Source: Mastigamoeba balamuthi (lineage: Eukaryota > Evosea > Mastigamoebida > Mastigamoebidae). From it: 64,000 bases of DNA. The notes beneath the pieces were generated by a model, which did no database searches, was not told the origin of the DNA, and was given only the letters and a program-made list of their open reading frames with translations. Below, piece after piece: positions 21,466 through 32,701 of the stretch. The stretch covers positions 408,280 to 472,279 of the forward strand of contig CACRSC010000009.1 in NCBI GenBank assembly GCA_902651635.1, read 5' to 3'. The first letter of the stretch is position 1. Every line of letters starts with the position of its first letter. A program made the translations under genes and the position numbers.

Positions 21466-24400
21466 ATGGTGGTGGTCGTCTGCTTCTTCTGCGAATTCGC
21501 TTCTGCGTTCGGGCAGAACGTTTACATCGTCGGCGGATGCCCGGAGTTGGGCAACTGGGCCCCGCAGCGCGGCCGGTGCGCCCCGCCCGCGCGCCCTCCC
21601 CGCCCCCCTCGGTCCCCCTCTGACGCTCCCGCGCCCCCGCCTGCAGTCGGATGCGATACTGGTGGCCGTGGTCCGTATTCTCTTTCTGCGCTCTTCTCTC
21701 TCTTCTCCCCTCGTCTCTCTCGCGTCTCTCTCGTCTCTGTCGCCCCAGCGAGCGGAGGGGAGGACGTGCGGACCATTCGTGCCTCCCCCAGGCCCCTGGG
21801 CCCCTCGGCCACCGAGCGAGGACTGACGGGGGGCGCGCGGGCGCAGGTACGTGGAGGTGGTGATGCAGATGCCGACGAGGCCCATCGAGTACAAGTACGT
21901 GGTGCTGCACGACCACGTGCAGACGGCGCCGCTGTGGGAGAGCCTGCCGGGCAACCGCTCGTTCGACGTGCGCGGCCACAACAACACCTCGTGGTACATC
22001 CGCGAGGCCTTCAACTCCAACACCCGAGGCCCGCAATCCCCCTCTCCCAATTTCTCTCTCTCTCTCCTCCCCTTCCACTCCCCCCGATCCCGTTGCGAAC
22101 TGAACTGAACTGAACTCTGTGACGGCGTGGGGGGGGATGGCGCAGAGGTGAGGGGGCCGGAGCGGCTGGAGCACCTGAGCGTGACGTCGTCGCTGATGGG
22201 GACGGTGGAGCGGGAGTTCCCGTCGCTGGCGGGGACGCTGGAGACGCTGCGGTTCGAGGGCGACGTGGCGCTGCTGCCGGCGTCTGTGGGGCTGCTGCGA
22301 TCGCTGCGGGCGCTGTACCTGCAGTTCAGCCCGCTCGAGGCGCTGCCCGAGGCCATCGGCTCGCTCGAGTCCCTGCAGCTGCTCGACGCGTCTGCGTGCC
22401 ACCTGCGCTCGCTGCCCGAGACGATCGGCAGGCTGGGGTGCCTCAAGCGCCTGGAGCTGAGCAGCAACATGCTGGCGGCGCTGCCCGAGAGCATCGGGGC
22501 GGCCACGGCGCTGACGGAGCTCAACGCCAGCAACAACGAGCTCAGGGCCGTGCCGGCGTCGCTGGGCATGTGCACGCGCCTGCGCGCGCTGCGGCTGGGG
22601 CACAACCGCCTGGCCCGCGTGCCGCCGCACCTGGCGCTGGCCGCGGGGCTCGAGCGGCTGGAGCTGCAGCACAACGACATCGACTGGCTGCCGCCCGAGC
22701 TCAACGCGCTGACGCGGCTCGAGGTGCTCGACGTGACGGACAACCCGCACCTCGTCTCGCTGCCCGCGGCGCTCTTCTTCCGCCTGGGCAGCGACGCCGC
22801 GCAGTGCAACTACATCGCGACGGTCGAGCCCGCGCTGCAGGTCAAGGTGCCCTCGCTCGTCGACCTCTGCCTCAGCCGCGCGTCGCGCCTGCGCGAGAGC
22901 GAGCCCTCTGAGCGCCGCCTGGCCCGCCAGCTCAAGGCCGCCCTCGCGCTCTACGAGCCGCCGCACCTGCGCGACGCCCTCTCGCAGCTCGCCGAGGCCC
23001 GCCGCGCCCGCGAGCGCGCAGAGGTCCACAGGCGCGTCGCCGCCGTGACGGCCGCCGCGACGGGCGCCACGATATCGCCGCACCCCGCGGTGCCCGTCGA
23101 CATACACGGCAACGGCGTCAGCGCCGCCGTCGGCATCCCGCAGGCCGCGGGCGGCGGCGGCGGCGGCGGCGAGCGCGCAGGGGCCGCGCGCATGCCGAGC
23201 CCCAGCAACATGACGTACCCCTTCACGCGCGACGGCGCCGACAAGTACCTGCGCGCGTACTCGCGCGGGCTGGCGATGGCCGAGGACCAGGCGCCCCAGA
23301 GCAGCTACGAGAACGACGAGGGCAACAGGAGCGCCGCGGCTGCAGCGGCCGCCGGGGGCGAGGCGCCGCTGGAGCTCGCGATCGGGTCGCCCGGGACGCC
23401 CGACGACGGCGAGGACGCGGTCGAGCGCCTGCGCCAGGCCAGGCAGCGGCAGAGGCAGCAGGCGCAGGCGGCGGCGTTTGCGCGCTACCAGCAGTACTAC
23501 GCGGCCTACAGCGACGACGACGGCGCGCGCACCGACGGGCAGCCGCGCGCGCGCATCCGCCCGCGCTCGCGCACGCTCGAGGACGTCTCGAGGCCGCTCA
23601 TCTCGGTCCGCGCGCTGCCCGCCCAGATGCAGGCGGCCGCGGCGTCGGCGTCGGCGTCGCAGCAGCCGCAGCAGATCCCGCAGATCCCCCAGCAGGGGGC
23701 CAACGGCGCGGCCGCCGCGGCGCAGATTGGGGGCGCGCAGTGGCGCAACTCGTACCCGCCGTCGACGTCGCTGCCCGCGCAGACGTCGCCGAGGCAGTAC
23801 GTGCCACAGCAGCAGCCCGCGCAGCAGTACCCCGTCACGATGGTCANTGCCCCTCAACGCCGCGGCCGCGGCCGCCGCCCTCGGCATACACCCGCCGGAC
23901 TCGGTGGGGGCCTCCACGGCGGCCGCGGGGGAGAAGCTCTCGGCGCCCTCTGTGTCGCCCGCGCGCATGTCGGAGGACAAGAAGGCCGACGCCCAGCAAC
24001 AGCAACAGCAGCAGCAGCAGCAGGAGGCCGAGTGCCAGAAGGAGGACGCGGCGGCTGCGGCTGCGGCTGCAGCGGACCCCGAGGGCGACCCGGAGCCCCT
24101 GTGCATCCCCGAGGACATCGCGATGATGCTGCAGACGCCGCCCAAGCGCTGCGACGGGTGCGGGCAGCTCGTCTGCGGGCTGCCGTTTGTCGTCGAGCTC
24201 TTCCACTGGCCGCTCTACTGCCCCATCGGCAACGCCTGCGGCGTCCCGCTGCTCAGCACGTACTGCTCTCCGCTCTGCTCCGAGGCCGGCCGCGCCAAGT
24301 TCAAGCAGTACCGGCCGGGCGCGCGCTACCCGCTGGCCTCGTCGTCGTCGTCCTCTTCTGCTGCCGCGGACGGCCGCACGCCGTCTGCGGCACCGGGGGC

Positions 24401-24632
24401 TCAGCAGCAGAACGGGCCAGAGGCGCCCGGGGGGCAGCCGTCGGTCAGCGGCAGCGCGGACGGGTGGGCGAGGCACGGGGTGTCGGGCCGCGTGCAGCTC
24501 TCGTCGTCGGCGTCGTCGCTCTCGTCGCCGTCGGCGTCTGTCGGCGGTGGCGACTTCCTGCCGTCGCCCGCGTCGTCTCCGCTGGGGTTCTCGCCGTTCA
24601 CCACTCACGACCCTCCGTTACTCACCCCCTGA
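21466..24632 (+). CDS. CBM20 starch-binding / leucine-rich-repeat / Cys-rich fusion protein
   Basis: Exons 21466-21575, 21847-22028 and 22146-24632. Exons 1-2 encode a CBM20 carbohydrate-binding module (VCFFCEFASAFGQNVYIVGG, PELGNW, IEYKYVVLHD, NRSFDV). Exon 3 continues in phase into about eight LRRs of the ERBIN/Ras-suppressor type (LPESIGAATALTELNASNN, LRALRLGHNRLARVPPHL, LEVLDVTDNPHLVSLP). A low-complexity Ala/Gln/Ser region follows, and then a cysteine module (RCDGCGQLVCG, YCPIGNACG, YCSPLCSEAG) that looks metal-binding. The join at 22028/22146 requires a GC-AG intron (GAG|GCCCGC). A single N at 23846 coincides with a change of frame, so the assembly is probably off by a base or more there. 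A glycogen- or starch-associated scaffold is plausible; the function is not known. Confidence 0.75.
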
Positions 24633-25054
24633 GCCCTCCCCTCCCCGCGGTTGTCGCCGCCGGCCGCCGTCGCAGGAGGAACATCAAACAGCACAGCCAA
24701 CACAAATTGCCCTCACAGGTCGGCCGCCCCAATTCTACTCTGCTCGTCGTTCCCCCCACCCGCCCAGTCGGGGCCGTGCACACACGAGCCTCTCCTGTTG
24801 AGAGGCGAAGGAGAATCAACCACAGAGCGAAGGCAACAAAGATGTGTAGTTCTTAGTTGGCTTGGGCTAGTAGTGTTGTTTTTTCGTTTGATTGCTGGTG
24901 TGCGAACGAGCGAGCGGTACATGAATGTGTGGAAACACGAGCCAGAATTAGGCGAGATGATTTGGGTGCGGCCTCGGTGGGTTGGATCGTCTATGACTTG
25001 AAGACGGTACAGGCCGTGATGTGTGTGAGCCGGATGATGGGGCGAGCTGTACTT
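24633..25054. other. Convergent 3' intergenic region
   Basis: This 422-bp region lies between the stop of the CBM20-LRR gene (plus) and the stop of the transporter gene (minus). It should hold both 3' UTRs. No structured RNA or further exon seen. Confidence 0.6.
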
Positions 25055-26861
25055 CTAGACGGAGACAGCTAGTTGGTCGCCCTCGGGCTTCTTGATCTCC
25101 TCGTCCTGCGTCGCGCAGCACTCGCCGCCCGTCTTGTCCATCTCGACCGCCGAGGGCGTGGCCAGAGTGGTCTCGCCGTCCTCGGGCTCCGCCTTCTCCT
25201 CCTCCTCGTACTTGAACCACGGCAGCTTGAGGATGCCGTTGTAGATGACCGTGCCGAGGATGAGCAGCACGAAGCCGCCGACCTGGAGCCACGACCACTT
25301 GGTCCACGCCTCTCCGTAATCCTCGGAGATGCAGTAGAACGTCAGGAGTTCCCACGCCCACACGAGGATGGAGCGGCAGGCGTCGATCAGACAGCGGTGG
25401 ATGGCAGTCAGGCACTGCGTGACGCTGAGCCCGAAGAAGTTGTAGAAGGCGATCGAGAAGAACGAGATGATGCAGTAGAAGCACAGTGGAATGTTGTTCC
25501 CCATCTGAAGGAACGCGTCCAGCGCGTTGTCGTACGACCCCTGCCTGAACGGGCTCGGCTGCGCGAGCAGAGGCACCGCCGTCAGCACCGGTGGCCAACC
25601 AAGCCCAGTTTACTGAGTGAACGCACGTTGTCTCCGGGGATGAAGAAGAGGATGGGCAGAGCGATGAAGGTCATCTCGAGCGACCCGAAGATGCCCTCCA
25701 TGCCGACGATCTGCAGGGGCTCGTAGTCGCGCTTCTTGAGGAGGACCTCCTCGACGACCATCTGGATGCCGCTGAGCAGCTGCCCGACGAGGATGAGCGC
25801 GATGCCGATGAGGATCTGCCAGCCCCCGCTGTTGCTCGACGAGTGGCCGTTGTCATCGGAGCTGCCGGAGCCCGAGCCCGAGTCTGACTTTGTCGACGAC
25901 GACGAGTTGTCCGAGCTCATGAAGCTGGACACTCCGACGAGGATGAGCCCGCAGATCGTGATGCCGACCGCGACCCACTTGTACGGAGGGATCCTGCGCT
26001 TGAGGAAGATCATCTGTTTTTGCGCCCACCCAGTCAGCACTTGCGAAATAAATCAACCAAATGTGTTCTCTGGTGTCCCCCCGAAATTTCCGTACAGAGA
26101 GGATGCACGTGAAGATGATGATGGAGCCGCGGAACATCTGCCAGACAGACGCCGAGCAGTAGAGCAGCCCGATGCTGGCGATGCTGCTGCCCAGGAGGTC
26201 CAGCGTCGCAGGGATGGCGAGCAGCGGCGGGAACAGCTGGAAAAACGAGAGGGGCTTGGTCTTGTAGGGCGCCTCGCCCCCGGACCTCAGCCTGGGCGCG
26301 TATCTGTTGAACAGGAACACCGCCAAGCACATCGCCTCGCCTGTTGGGTTTCCGAAGGGGTGTGAGAACTTGCAGCCCAAGTCTTTCGGCAATAGGTGTG
26401 GTGCTTTTTTTTTCGAGGGCCTGGGAGAGGTCCCTGCGGCAATGCAAAGGCGTCTCGGGCACCCGCAGATCCCCCCAACCGCCGCCCCACCCACACCTAG
26501 CGAACGGACACAATCCGATCTCAACGCCCTCTCGCTGTGATACCCGATTGGCGCCCGACGTCGGCGGCGCAGGTGTGGGGATACAAATTCGGTGTGAACC
26601 TTTGGCCCATCTTTACAGGGACAGAGGGGGTGGGCCCACTGGGGTGCACAGTGTGCTGAGGGGAGAGGGGTGGGGGAGCGTTGGGATTGTACCCCAGAAC
26701 ATGAAGAGGGACTGGGTCCACGGGTGGTTGAACGAGTGGTACTTGTGGCCCCACCCCACCGCGGAGCTGTCGTCCTGCGCCTTGGAGATGACCGTGTTCA
26801 CGCATCCCGAGATCAGCATGAAGATCTCGAGCAGCCCTGCCCGCAGTGTAAGCCCCGCCAT
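25055..26861 (-). CDS. SLC35F6: SLC35F6-like drug/metabolite-family transporter
   Basis: Four exons: 26693-26861, 26096-26340, 25627-26013, 25055-25558, giving 434 residues with clean phases. About ten membrane segments in the EamA/DMT fold. Landmarks shared with SLC35F6: AGLLEIFMLISGCVNT, HSFNHPWTQSLFMFWGE, SASVWQMFRGSIIIFT, GISVTQ-like GLSVTQCLTAIHR and GTVIYNGIL. A serine-rich loop (SSDNSSSSTKS) lies between TM5 and TM6, and the C-tail is acidic (KYEEEEKAEPEDGE). SLC35F6 proteins sit in lysosomal or mitochondrial membranes in animals; the substrate is unknown. Intron 1 (26341-26692) is 352 nt, much longer than the others. Confidence 0.88.
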
Positions 26862-27930
26862 GTTCCTCTGCTCGAACTCGCTACGAGTTAACCCAAGTCC
26901 CGAGCTCCTGCCCTGTCCTCGTCTCCTGTCCGCAGACCGGCTAATCTAAAACTGATCGGCAGCAGCTGAGAAGCGGCAGACACGTGGTGACGAGCTCCGA
27001 AAAGTGCATCAGCGTTTTTCCGCCCCCCACCACGGTGTGGGCCGAGGCCGCAGGGAAGGGCAGGGAAGCAGGTGCACTCCACGTTCCCCGAACACCCGCA
27101 CTCGCATCGCCCCGGGCAGGCGCACGTTCCGTGCATCCCGCATGCGGCAGCTGCGGCGGCCGTGCTCGTGTTGGATGCCGCAAAAGACGTTACGATGTTG
27201 TCACATTCTGCTCTGCGTCTCGGGTTTCGCAGGAAATTACCGTTTTCCTTCTCGTTCCCAAAAGCTGTTGCACAGCTGAGAACACGGTGCAATGTCCACA
27301 AAGTCCAGGGCCGCCCCGGGAGGGCCCGCCCCAGATGTGCACTGCGAGTCTCGCTCGGATCTGGCCGAGCACCGATCGGGAACTGGTCAGCGCGCAACAG
27401 ATCAGATCCTACTGCAAAACGAGAGGAAAATCGATTCACTGGACGACACCTGCAAGGCTCCTGGCACCCGAGGGCTCCGGGGTGGGCAGCACCGCCGCGG
27501 ACTTGGGGCGCAGCCGCATGGGCTGAGACACGCGAGAAAGAGGTGTGGTGAGAGGGAGGTGTGGGACCCCAAGTATGTCGGGGGGAGCTCCCACACCCGT
27601 TTCTGGGTGTGGGTGGGGGGAAGCTCACCATTCGCGGATACGTCGCAGAGAGAACTACCCAGCTTGGCCGAAGAACGCACGGCACCATGTGCGGAGTTGC
27701 CCTGCGTGATAGAGAACGAACGGGCAGGAGACATTCTTTGCTCTTCCACCGCGGGGTCTGCCTTGTTGGGCGAAACTGACAGACTGGATTGTGACGACTG
27801 GTGTGCACAGCAGTCCGCACAAGGGCGATCACAACCCTTCGTGCACAACAAACGCTGGCAGGTGCAACTTACAGCCCTTCCCCTCGCCCCCAGCCCAGCA
27901 GCCAGAAGGCCGCCTGGCGGGGGGGGGGAC
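26862..27930. other. 1.07-kb intergenic region, no gene seen
   Basis: The region lies between the SLC35F6-like start and the AS3MT stop (both minus). Open frames on both strands lack protein character or domains. Near 27,540-27,640 there are G-rich near-repeats of GTGTGGG and GGGGGGAGCTCCC that could fold into hairpins. It presumably includes the transporter promoter and the AS3MT 3' UTR. Confidence 0.55.
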
Positions 27931-29580
27931 TTAGCAGCAGCAGCTCTTGGAGCCCGAGCACGAGGCAGGGGAGCACACGGGCGCGGCCTCGGCGGTGGAG
28001 AAGGGCACGTTCTTGCCGCAGTCGGCGAAGACGCCGTAGTGCCGCTTGCCGTCGCCCACAAAGTCAAAGTGCTTGGCGAAGCGCGTGCCGTGCAGCATGC
28101 GGTACGTGTTCCCGCAGACGGGGAACACCTTGCCCGCGGGCATCGTGTGGTGCGCGTCCAGCCTGAGCTCCGCGGGGGACTCGGGGACGGTGCCCCTGTA
28201 GACGACGGCCTGCCCGTAGTCCTCGCAGTCGCTCTCGAGGCCCTCGAGCTTCCACAGGCGGTACGTCGCGGACCAGAACCTCGTCCCGCGCAGCAGCTCG
28301 CCGAGCCTGCCGGGCACCTGGATGCCGTGGTCCTCGACGAGGCGCGGGTCCGCGAACCCCGCGCCGCGCGCGAGGCGCAGGAAGTCGTTCCAGTAGAGCG
28401 CGCCGCCCAGGCACTCGCCGTAGAGCAGCGGGTCGCCTGCGACCTCGGGGGGCACGCGGCGGTCGGCGTAGACGTCGCTGAAGTACATCTCGCCGCCCTC
28501 GCGCAGCACGCGGTGCGCCTCGCGCAGCACGGCGGGCTTGTCGGCCGAGAGGTTGACGACGCAGTTGGAGACGACCAGGTCCACCGAGCCGCTGGCGATC
28601 ATCGCGAGGTCCTCGATGTACCCCTTGTGGAACTCCACGTTGGGCCTCTCGTAGCCGTACTGCCCAGGGGCGCTGTGCTGTGAGCCAAAGTGGAACGGCT
28701 GTGGCTGTCTGCCACCCTCGTGCGTGCCTTGCGGGTGTGCCACTCGACGTTCCTGCGGGCGACCTCGAGCTGCTCGTCGGTCATGTCCACGCCGTGCACG
28801 TGGCCGGCGGGCCCCACGAGCTTGCTGATAACGAAGCAGTCGCGCCCGGCGCCGCAGCCCAGGTCCAGCACCGTCAGCCCCTCGAGGAGCGCCGGTATCG
28901 TCAGCCCGCACCTGAGCTCCTCTGCTCGTCAGGAGAGGGAGAGAGAGAGAGAGAGACAGAGAGACAGAGACAGAGAGACAGAGACAGAGACAGAGAGAGA
29001 CAGAGACAGAGACAGAGACAGAGACAGAGACAGAGACAGAGACAGAGACAGAGACAGAGACAGAGACAGAGAGAGACAGAGAGACAGAGAGAGACAGAGA
29101 GAGAGACGAGACAGAGNAGAGACAGAGACAGAGACAGAGACAGAGACAGAGAGAGACAGAGAGACAGAGAGAGACAGAGAGAGAGACGAGACAGAGACAG
29201 AGAGAGACGAGACAGAGACAGAGACACAAGAGACACAGAAGAGACAGAGACAGAGAGACACACACAGCGACAGAGAGAAGTAGAGAGAGACAGAGACAGA
29301 GAGGGCTGGCAGGGCGTCCACCGCACCCGTAGTAGCGCGACGAGACCTCCTCGCTGACGCCGGCGACGGCCTGGGCGATGTTGGCGGGCATGGGGCGGGG
29401 CTTGGCGTAGCAGGCAGCGGTCTTGAGGTCGGCGGTGCTGTGCAGCGTCTTGCCGTAGTACTCCTTGACCACCTCGCGCACCGCCTCGCCCTGGCTCTGC
29501 CCCTGGCCCTGCTGCTGGCAGCAGCTCGCGCGAGGCTTGTTGTCGCTGGCGAACGCGTCTCCTCCGCCGCAGCAGCTCAT
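27931..29580 (-). CDS. AS3MT: Arsenite methyltransferase
   Basis: Exons 29327-29580, 28728-28911 and 27931-28677; 394 residues. It methylates trivalent arsenic using S-adenosylmethionine. SAM-binding motif I is VLDLGCGAGRD, followed by HGVDMTDEQLEVARRN. The arsenic-binding cysteines are all present: AACYAKP (after KTL..TADLKT), SNCVVNLS and YGECLGGALY; Cys pairs near the start (MSCCGGG, ASCCQQ) and the SCSGSKSCCC tail are also present. Intron 1 (28912-29326) contains about 330 bp of GAGACA repeats on the plus strand. Intron 2 (28678-28727) is GC-AG with donor AAG|GCACGC and in phase 0. As a single-gene trait often exchanged between bacteria and protists, lateral origin is possible, but the introns show it is resident. 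Confidence 0.93.
   Translation of the reverse strand: MSCCGGGDAFASDNKPRASCCQQQGQGQSQGEAVREVVKEYYGKTLHSTADLKTAACYAKPRPMPANIAQAVAGVSEEVSSRYYGCGGRPASPLCLCLSLLLSVAVCVSLSLSLLCLLCLCLCLVSLCLCLVSLSVSLCLSVSLCLCLCLCLCLXSVSSLSLSLSVSLSLSVSVSVSVSVSVSVSVSVSVSVSVSLCLCLCLSVSVSLSLSLSLPLLTSRGAQVRADDTGAPRGADGAGPGLRRRARLLRYQQARGARRPRARRGHDRRAARGRPQERRVAHPQGTHEGGRQPQPFHFGSQHSAPGQYGYERPNVEFHKGYIEDLAMIASGSVDLVVSNCVVNLSADKPAVLREAHRVLREGGEMYFSDVYADRRVPPEVAGDPLLYGECLGGALYWNDFLRLARGAGFADPRLVEDHGIQVPGRLGELLRGTRFWSATYRLWKLEGLESDCEDYGQAVVYRGTVPESPAELRLDAHHTMPAGKVFPVCGNTYRMLHGTRFAKHFDFVGDGKRHYGVFADCGKNVPFSTAEAAPVCSPASCSGSKSCCC
28935..29310. repeat. GAGACA/GAGA microsatellite inside AS3MT intron 1
   Basis: Nearly pure GAGACA and GAGA repeats (about 375 bp, one N at 29117) occupy most of the intron; on the transcribed strand this is a pyrimidine-rich TCTCTG array. 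The N probably marks an uncertain repeat count. Confidence 0.95.
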
Positions 29581-30167
29581 CTGATGGGTTGTGGGGTTCG
29601 CGGTGAATTTAAAACTAAATCTGAAATGAGAGCGCCGCCGGGTGATGCGCGCAGGACCCCACACCCCAAAGACGGGCACGAAAACGGTCGAAGGGGGTGA
29701 CGCCGCGATTTGTTGTCTGTGGAAATTGAGTCACAGAAACGGCCATTACTTCCAGCGAGGACTTAGCTGTTCCTGGACGGTACAGCACAGAGTCCCAACA
29801 TAATGGGGGAATGGATGAACGCAATGGGAGCATCGCAGATGGTCCCTGTCCTTGCTCACTCGTGACCTCTGTTCTTTCTCTAAGTCCAATATATATTTAT
29901 ATATTTATGTCCAAATCTCACACAAGCTGGTGCCACTGAGGGCGTAGTATCATACTCCGGGATTTGGTGTAGTTATCCACAGAGACCTTCTTCAGACTCG
30001 TAGGGTTTGGAAATTCACAAGCATCTGTGCAGTAGTCGAGAACACAAGGGGCGATCCGCATCCACATTGTTGGTTTGGTCACTCGTGCGGCAACGATCAA
30101 AAGCTCGTGGCCAACCTCAGCAGGCAGAGAGGCCGTGCAAGTGCGGAGTGGAGCCTCTCACAACACC
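29581..30167. other. Intergenic, AS3MT promoter side
   Basis: This 587-bp region lies between the AS3MT start and the phosphoglycerate mutase stop. It contains an AT-rich TATATATTTATATATTTAT block near 29,890. No gene seen. Confidence 0.55.
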
Positions 30168-32420
30168 TCACTTGGTGAACTTGACGAGGCCGCGGGCGTA
30201 CATCGACGGCTCCTTGAAGCCGAGCAGGTTCATGAACGTCGCCGTGACGTTGGTCAGGCCGGGCTGCGCGATGCCCGTCGTGTCAACGACGTAGTCGCCC
30301 TTGTACGACGTGTCGACGATGATGAAGTTGACGGGGTTGGTGGTGTGGCTCGTCATGACGGCGCCAGTCTGAATTATTGTCGCAACGTCAGAGATCACGT
30401 CACAAGTGACGTATAGGGGGAAAGGTGGGTATCTCGGACCTTGTCAATCATCTGCTCGATGTTGCCGTGGTCGGCGAGGATCAGGGCCAGACCCTTCTGG
30501 GCGGCGATGGCGGGGATGACCTCGGCGAGGATGCCGTCGATGACGTGGAGCGCCTCGATGCACGCCTTGATGTTGCCCGTGTGGCCGACCATGTCGGGGT
30601 TGGCGTAGTTGACGCGCAGGTACTTGTACTTCTTCGTCGCCAGCGCGGCCAGCAGCTTGTCCGTGACCTCGCGCGCCTTCATCTCGGGGTGGCCCTCGGT
30701 CTCCTCGTTGGGCAGCGAGGTCACCTCCTCGTAGAGCTCGAGGTCGCGGTTGAGGTAGCCGCTCCTGTTGCCGTTCCAGAAGAACGTCATGTGGCCGAAC
30801 TTGTGCGTCTCGGCCAGCGCGTAGCTCGTCACGCCCGCGTCGACGAGGTACTGGCTGCTGATGTGCTGGATGCTCGGGGGAGGCACCAGGAACGTCCTGG
30901 GGATGTGCCACTCAGTGTCGTACTCCATCAGGCCGGCGTAGTGGACCTGTCGAAGATTCCAGGAACGTTAGATTCCGATATCTGGATGATATTTTGGAGG
31001 GAATATCTCCGCTTGCCTTGGGCCTCTCGACGCGGTCGAAGGCGGTGAAGTTGTCCTGGTCGAACGCCTTGGAGATCTGGATGGCGCGGTCACCGCGGAA
31101 GTTGAAGTTGATGACGCCGTCGCCGTCGACCATGCGGCCGAGGGGCTTGCCGTCCTCGCCGACGACCACGAAGGGCGGGTTGAACTGGTCGAGCTTCTTG
31201 GGGAACACGCGGCGCGCGCACTCGATGGCCTCGGTGGCGCTCTTGAAGTAGCCGGGGTACTCGGCAGTGATCTCCGTCTCGGTGACAATGCCGCGCACCA
31301 TCGCGTCCCAGCCGCGCTGCAAGTCGCCGCCAGCACGCGTTTAGTCGGCGGGTTCGGGAGAGCAAAAGTTGCCCCAAACGGGAAACTGTCCCAAATCGGG
31401 AAGTATGACAACGAGGAAATGGCTCGTTGGCCAAGAAGCGCCCCCGTGAGAGCCCCCCGCGTATCCCGCCGCGAACCTTGACGATGCTCCAGTCGCTCTC
31501 GTAGCGGTCCATGGTGACGGTCATGCGGCCACCGCCAGAGGCGATGACGGCGTCGATGCCGGCCTTGCGGACCTCGGCGAGCTTCTCCTCGAGGCGCGCG
31601 ATGTACTTGAGGCCCGAGTCGGGCGCCACGTCGCGGCCGTCGAGCAGCGGGTGCACGCGGATGTGCTTCACGCCCGTCGCGATCGCGCCGTCGATCATCT
31701 TGAAGACCTGCGCAACAGCGACGCCCCGACACGCGATGCAACGTCAGCGCAGGCATTTCTCCAACGAGGGAGAAAACAGGGTTGGTGGGGGAAAACGAGG
31801 GCGGGCGCACCTGGTCGACGTGGCTGTGGACGTTGCCGTCGGACCACAGGCCGAAGAAGTGCAGAGCCTTGCCGCTGCGCGCGACGGCGCCGACAGTCTC
31901 GTCCCAGTTCTTCGTCTGCAGATTCAAACAGCAAAGTTGAGTTGTGGTTTTGAATTCAGCGCCCCGGTCTCTCGGGCCTCCCGCGCGCACCTTGAAGAAC
32001 GCGCCCGACGCGAGCGACTCGTTGACCAGCTTGGTGCCCTGCGAGTACACCTGGCCGCAGCCGAGCGCGTTGTGCCCGACCTCGCTGAGACACGTCACCG
32101 GTTAGAGTAGAGTCCCCACACTGAGATCGCCCGCCGCTGCCGTCGCTGCTGCGGCACGCGACGAGGGGGCACGGGAGGGCGGCACACCTGTTGCCCATGT
32201 CGCCGTCCGTGGGGAGGCCGACGGCGGGACCGTGCGCCTTGATGAGGGCGTAGAGGTGGCGCTCCTTGGCCTCGGCGACGAGGCTGTTGTAGTACTTCAT
32301 GTCGGCCTGGACGACGGCGTTGCCGGGCCCGGGCTTGTCGACGCCGAAGCCGTCGAGGATGATCACGACGACGGGGCCGTCGCGCGGGGCGACGCCGAGC
32401 TTCTCGAGGTGCGCGGACAT
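30168..32420 (-). CDS. gpmI: Cofactor-independent phosphoglycerate mutase
   Basis: Seven exons: 32188-32420, 31991-32084, 31811-31915, 31477-31707, 31017-31316, 30440-30946, 30168-30368; 556 residues, in phase throughout. It interconverts 3- and 2-phosphoglycerate in glycolysis with two metal ions and a phosphoserine intermediate. The catalytic serine sits in DMGNSEVGHNALG, formed across the first splice junction. HPLLDGRD, FNFRGDRA, ADHGNIEQM and HTTNPVNF carry the metal- and substrate-binding residues. Length and SEVGHNALG wording match the plant/trypanosomatid iPGM branch. Intron 5 (30947-31016) has a GC donor (AAG|GCAAGC) and contains paired GATAT words. Confidence 0.95.
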
Positions 32421-32701
32421 GGTGCTGTCGGGTGCTGTGTTGTCTTTGGGTTGACTGTTAGCTTCTGCGTGTCTCCGCCTCTTTAAAATTGGTGGAGAGG
32501 AAGAGAGCGCGATTGATTCTGAGAGTCTTCGCAAAAAGTCTACGTCACACACACGCAATTTGGCAATATTCCCAGAAATAACACATCTCTGAACCCTGCG
32601 TTACTGTCTGCACTGCAGAATGTGCGCACAACCCAGGAACGCGCGGGTGTTCAGCCGACATAGATCGCGCGTGCGGTGCACGTGCACGGCGTGATAGGGT
32701 A
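32421..32701. promoter_or_regulatory. Short intergenic region, iPGM promoter
   Basis: 281 bp between the iPGM start and the MORN-protein stop, both minus. It must hold the iPGM promoter; GGCAATATTCCCAG lies near 32,560. No defined box could be proven. Confidence 0.4.

Noticed and set aside
20960-24145. 1,061-codon open frame on the minus strand
   Set aside because: It lies antisense to the CBM20-LRR gene and its promoter, is composed of Arg/Gly/Ala runs and shows no domain; it is a by-product of GC-rich codon use.
28680-29360. Long plus- and minus-strand frames of alternating charged or Ser/Leu dipeptides
   Set aside because: Pure translation of the GAGACA microsatellite inside an intron.
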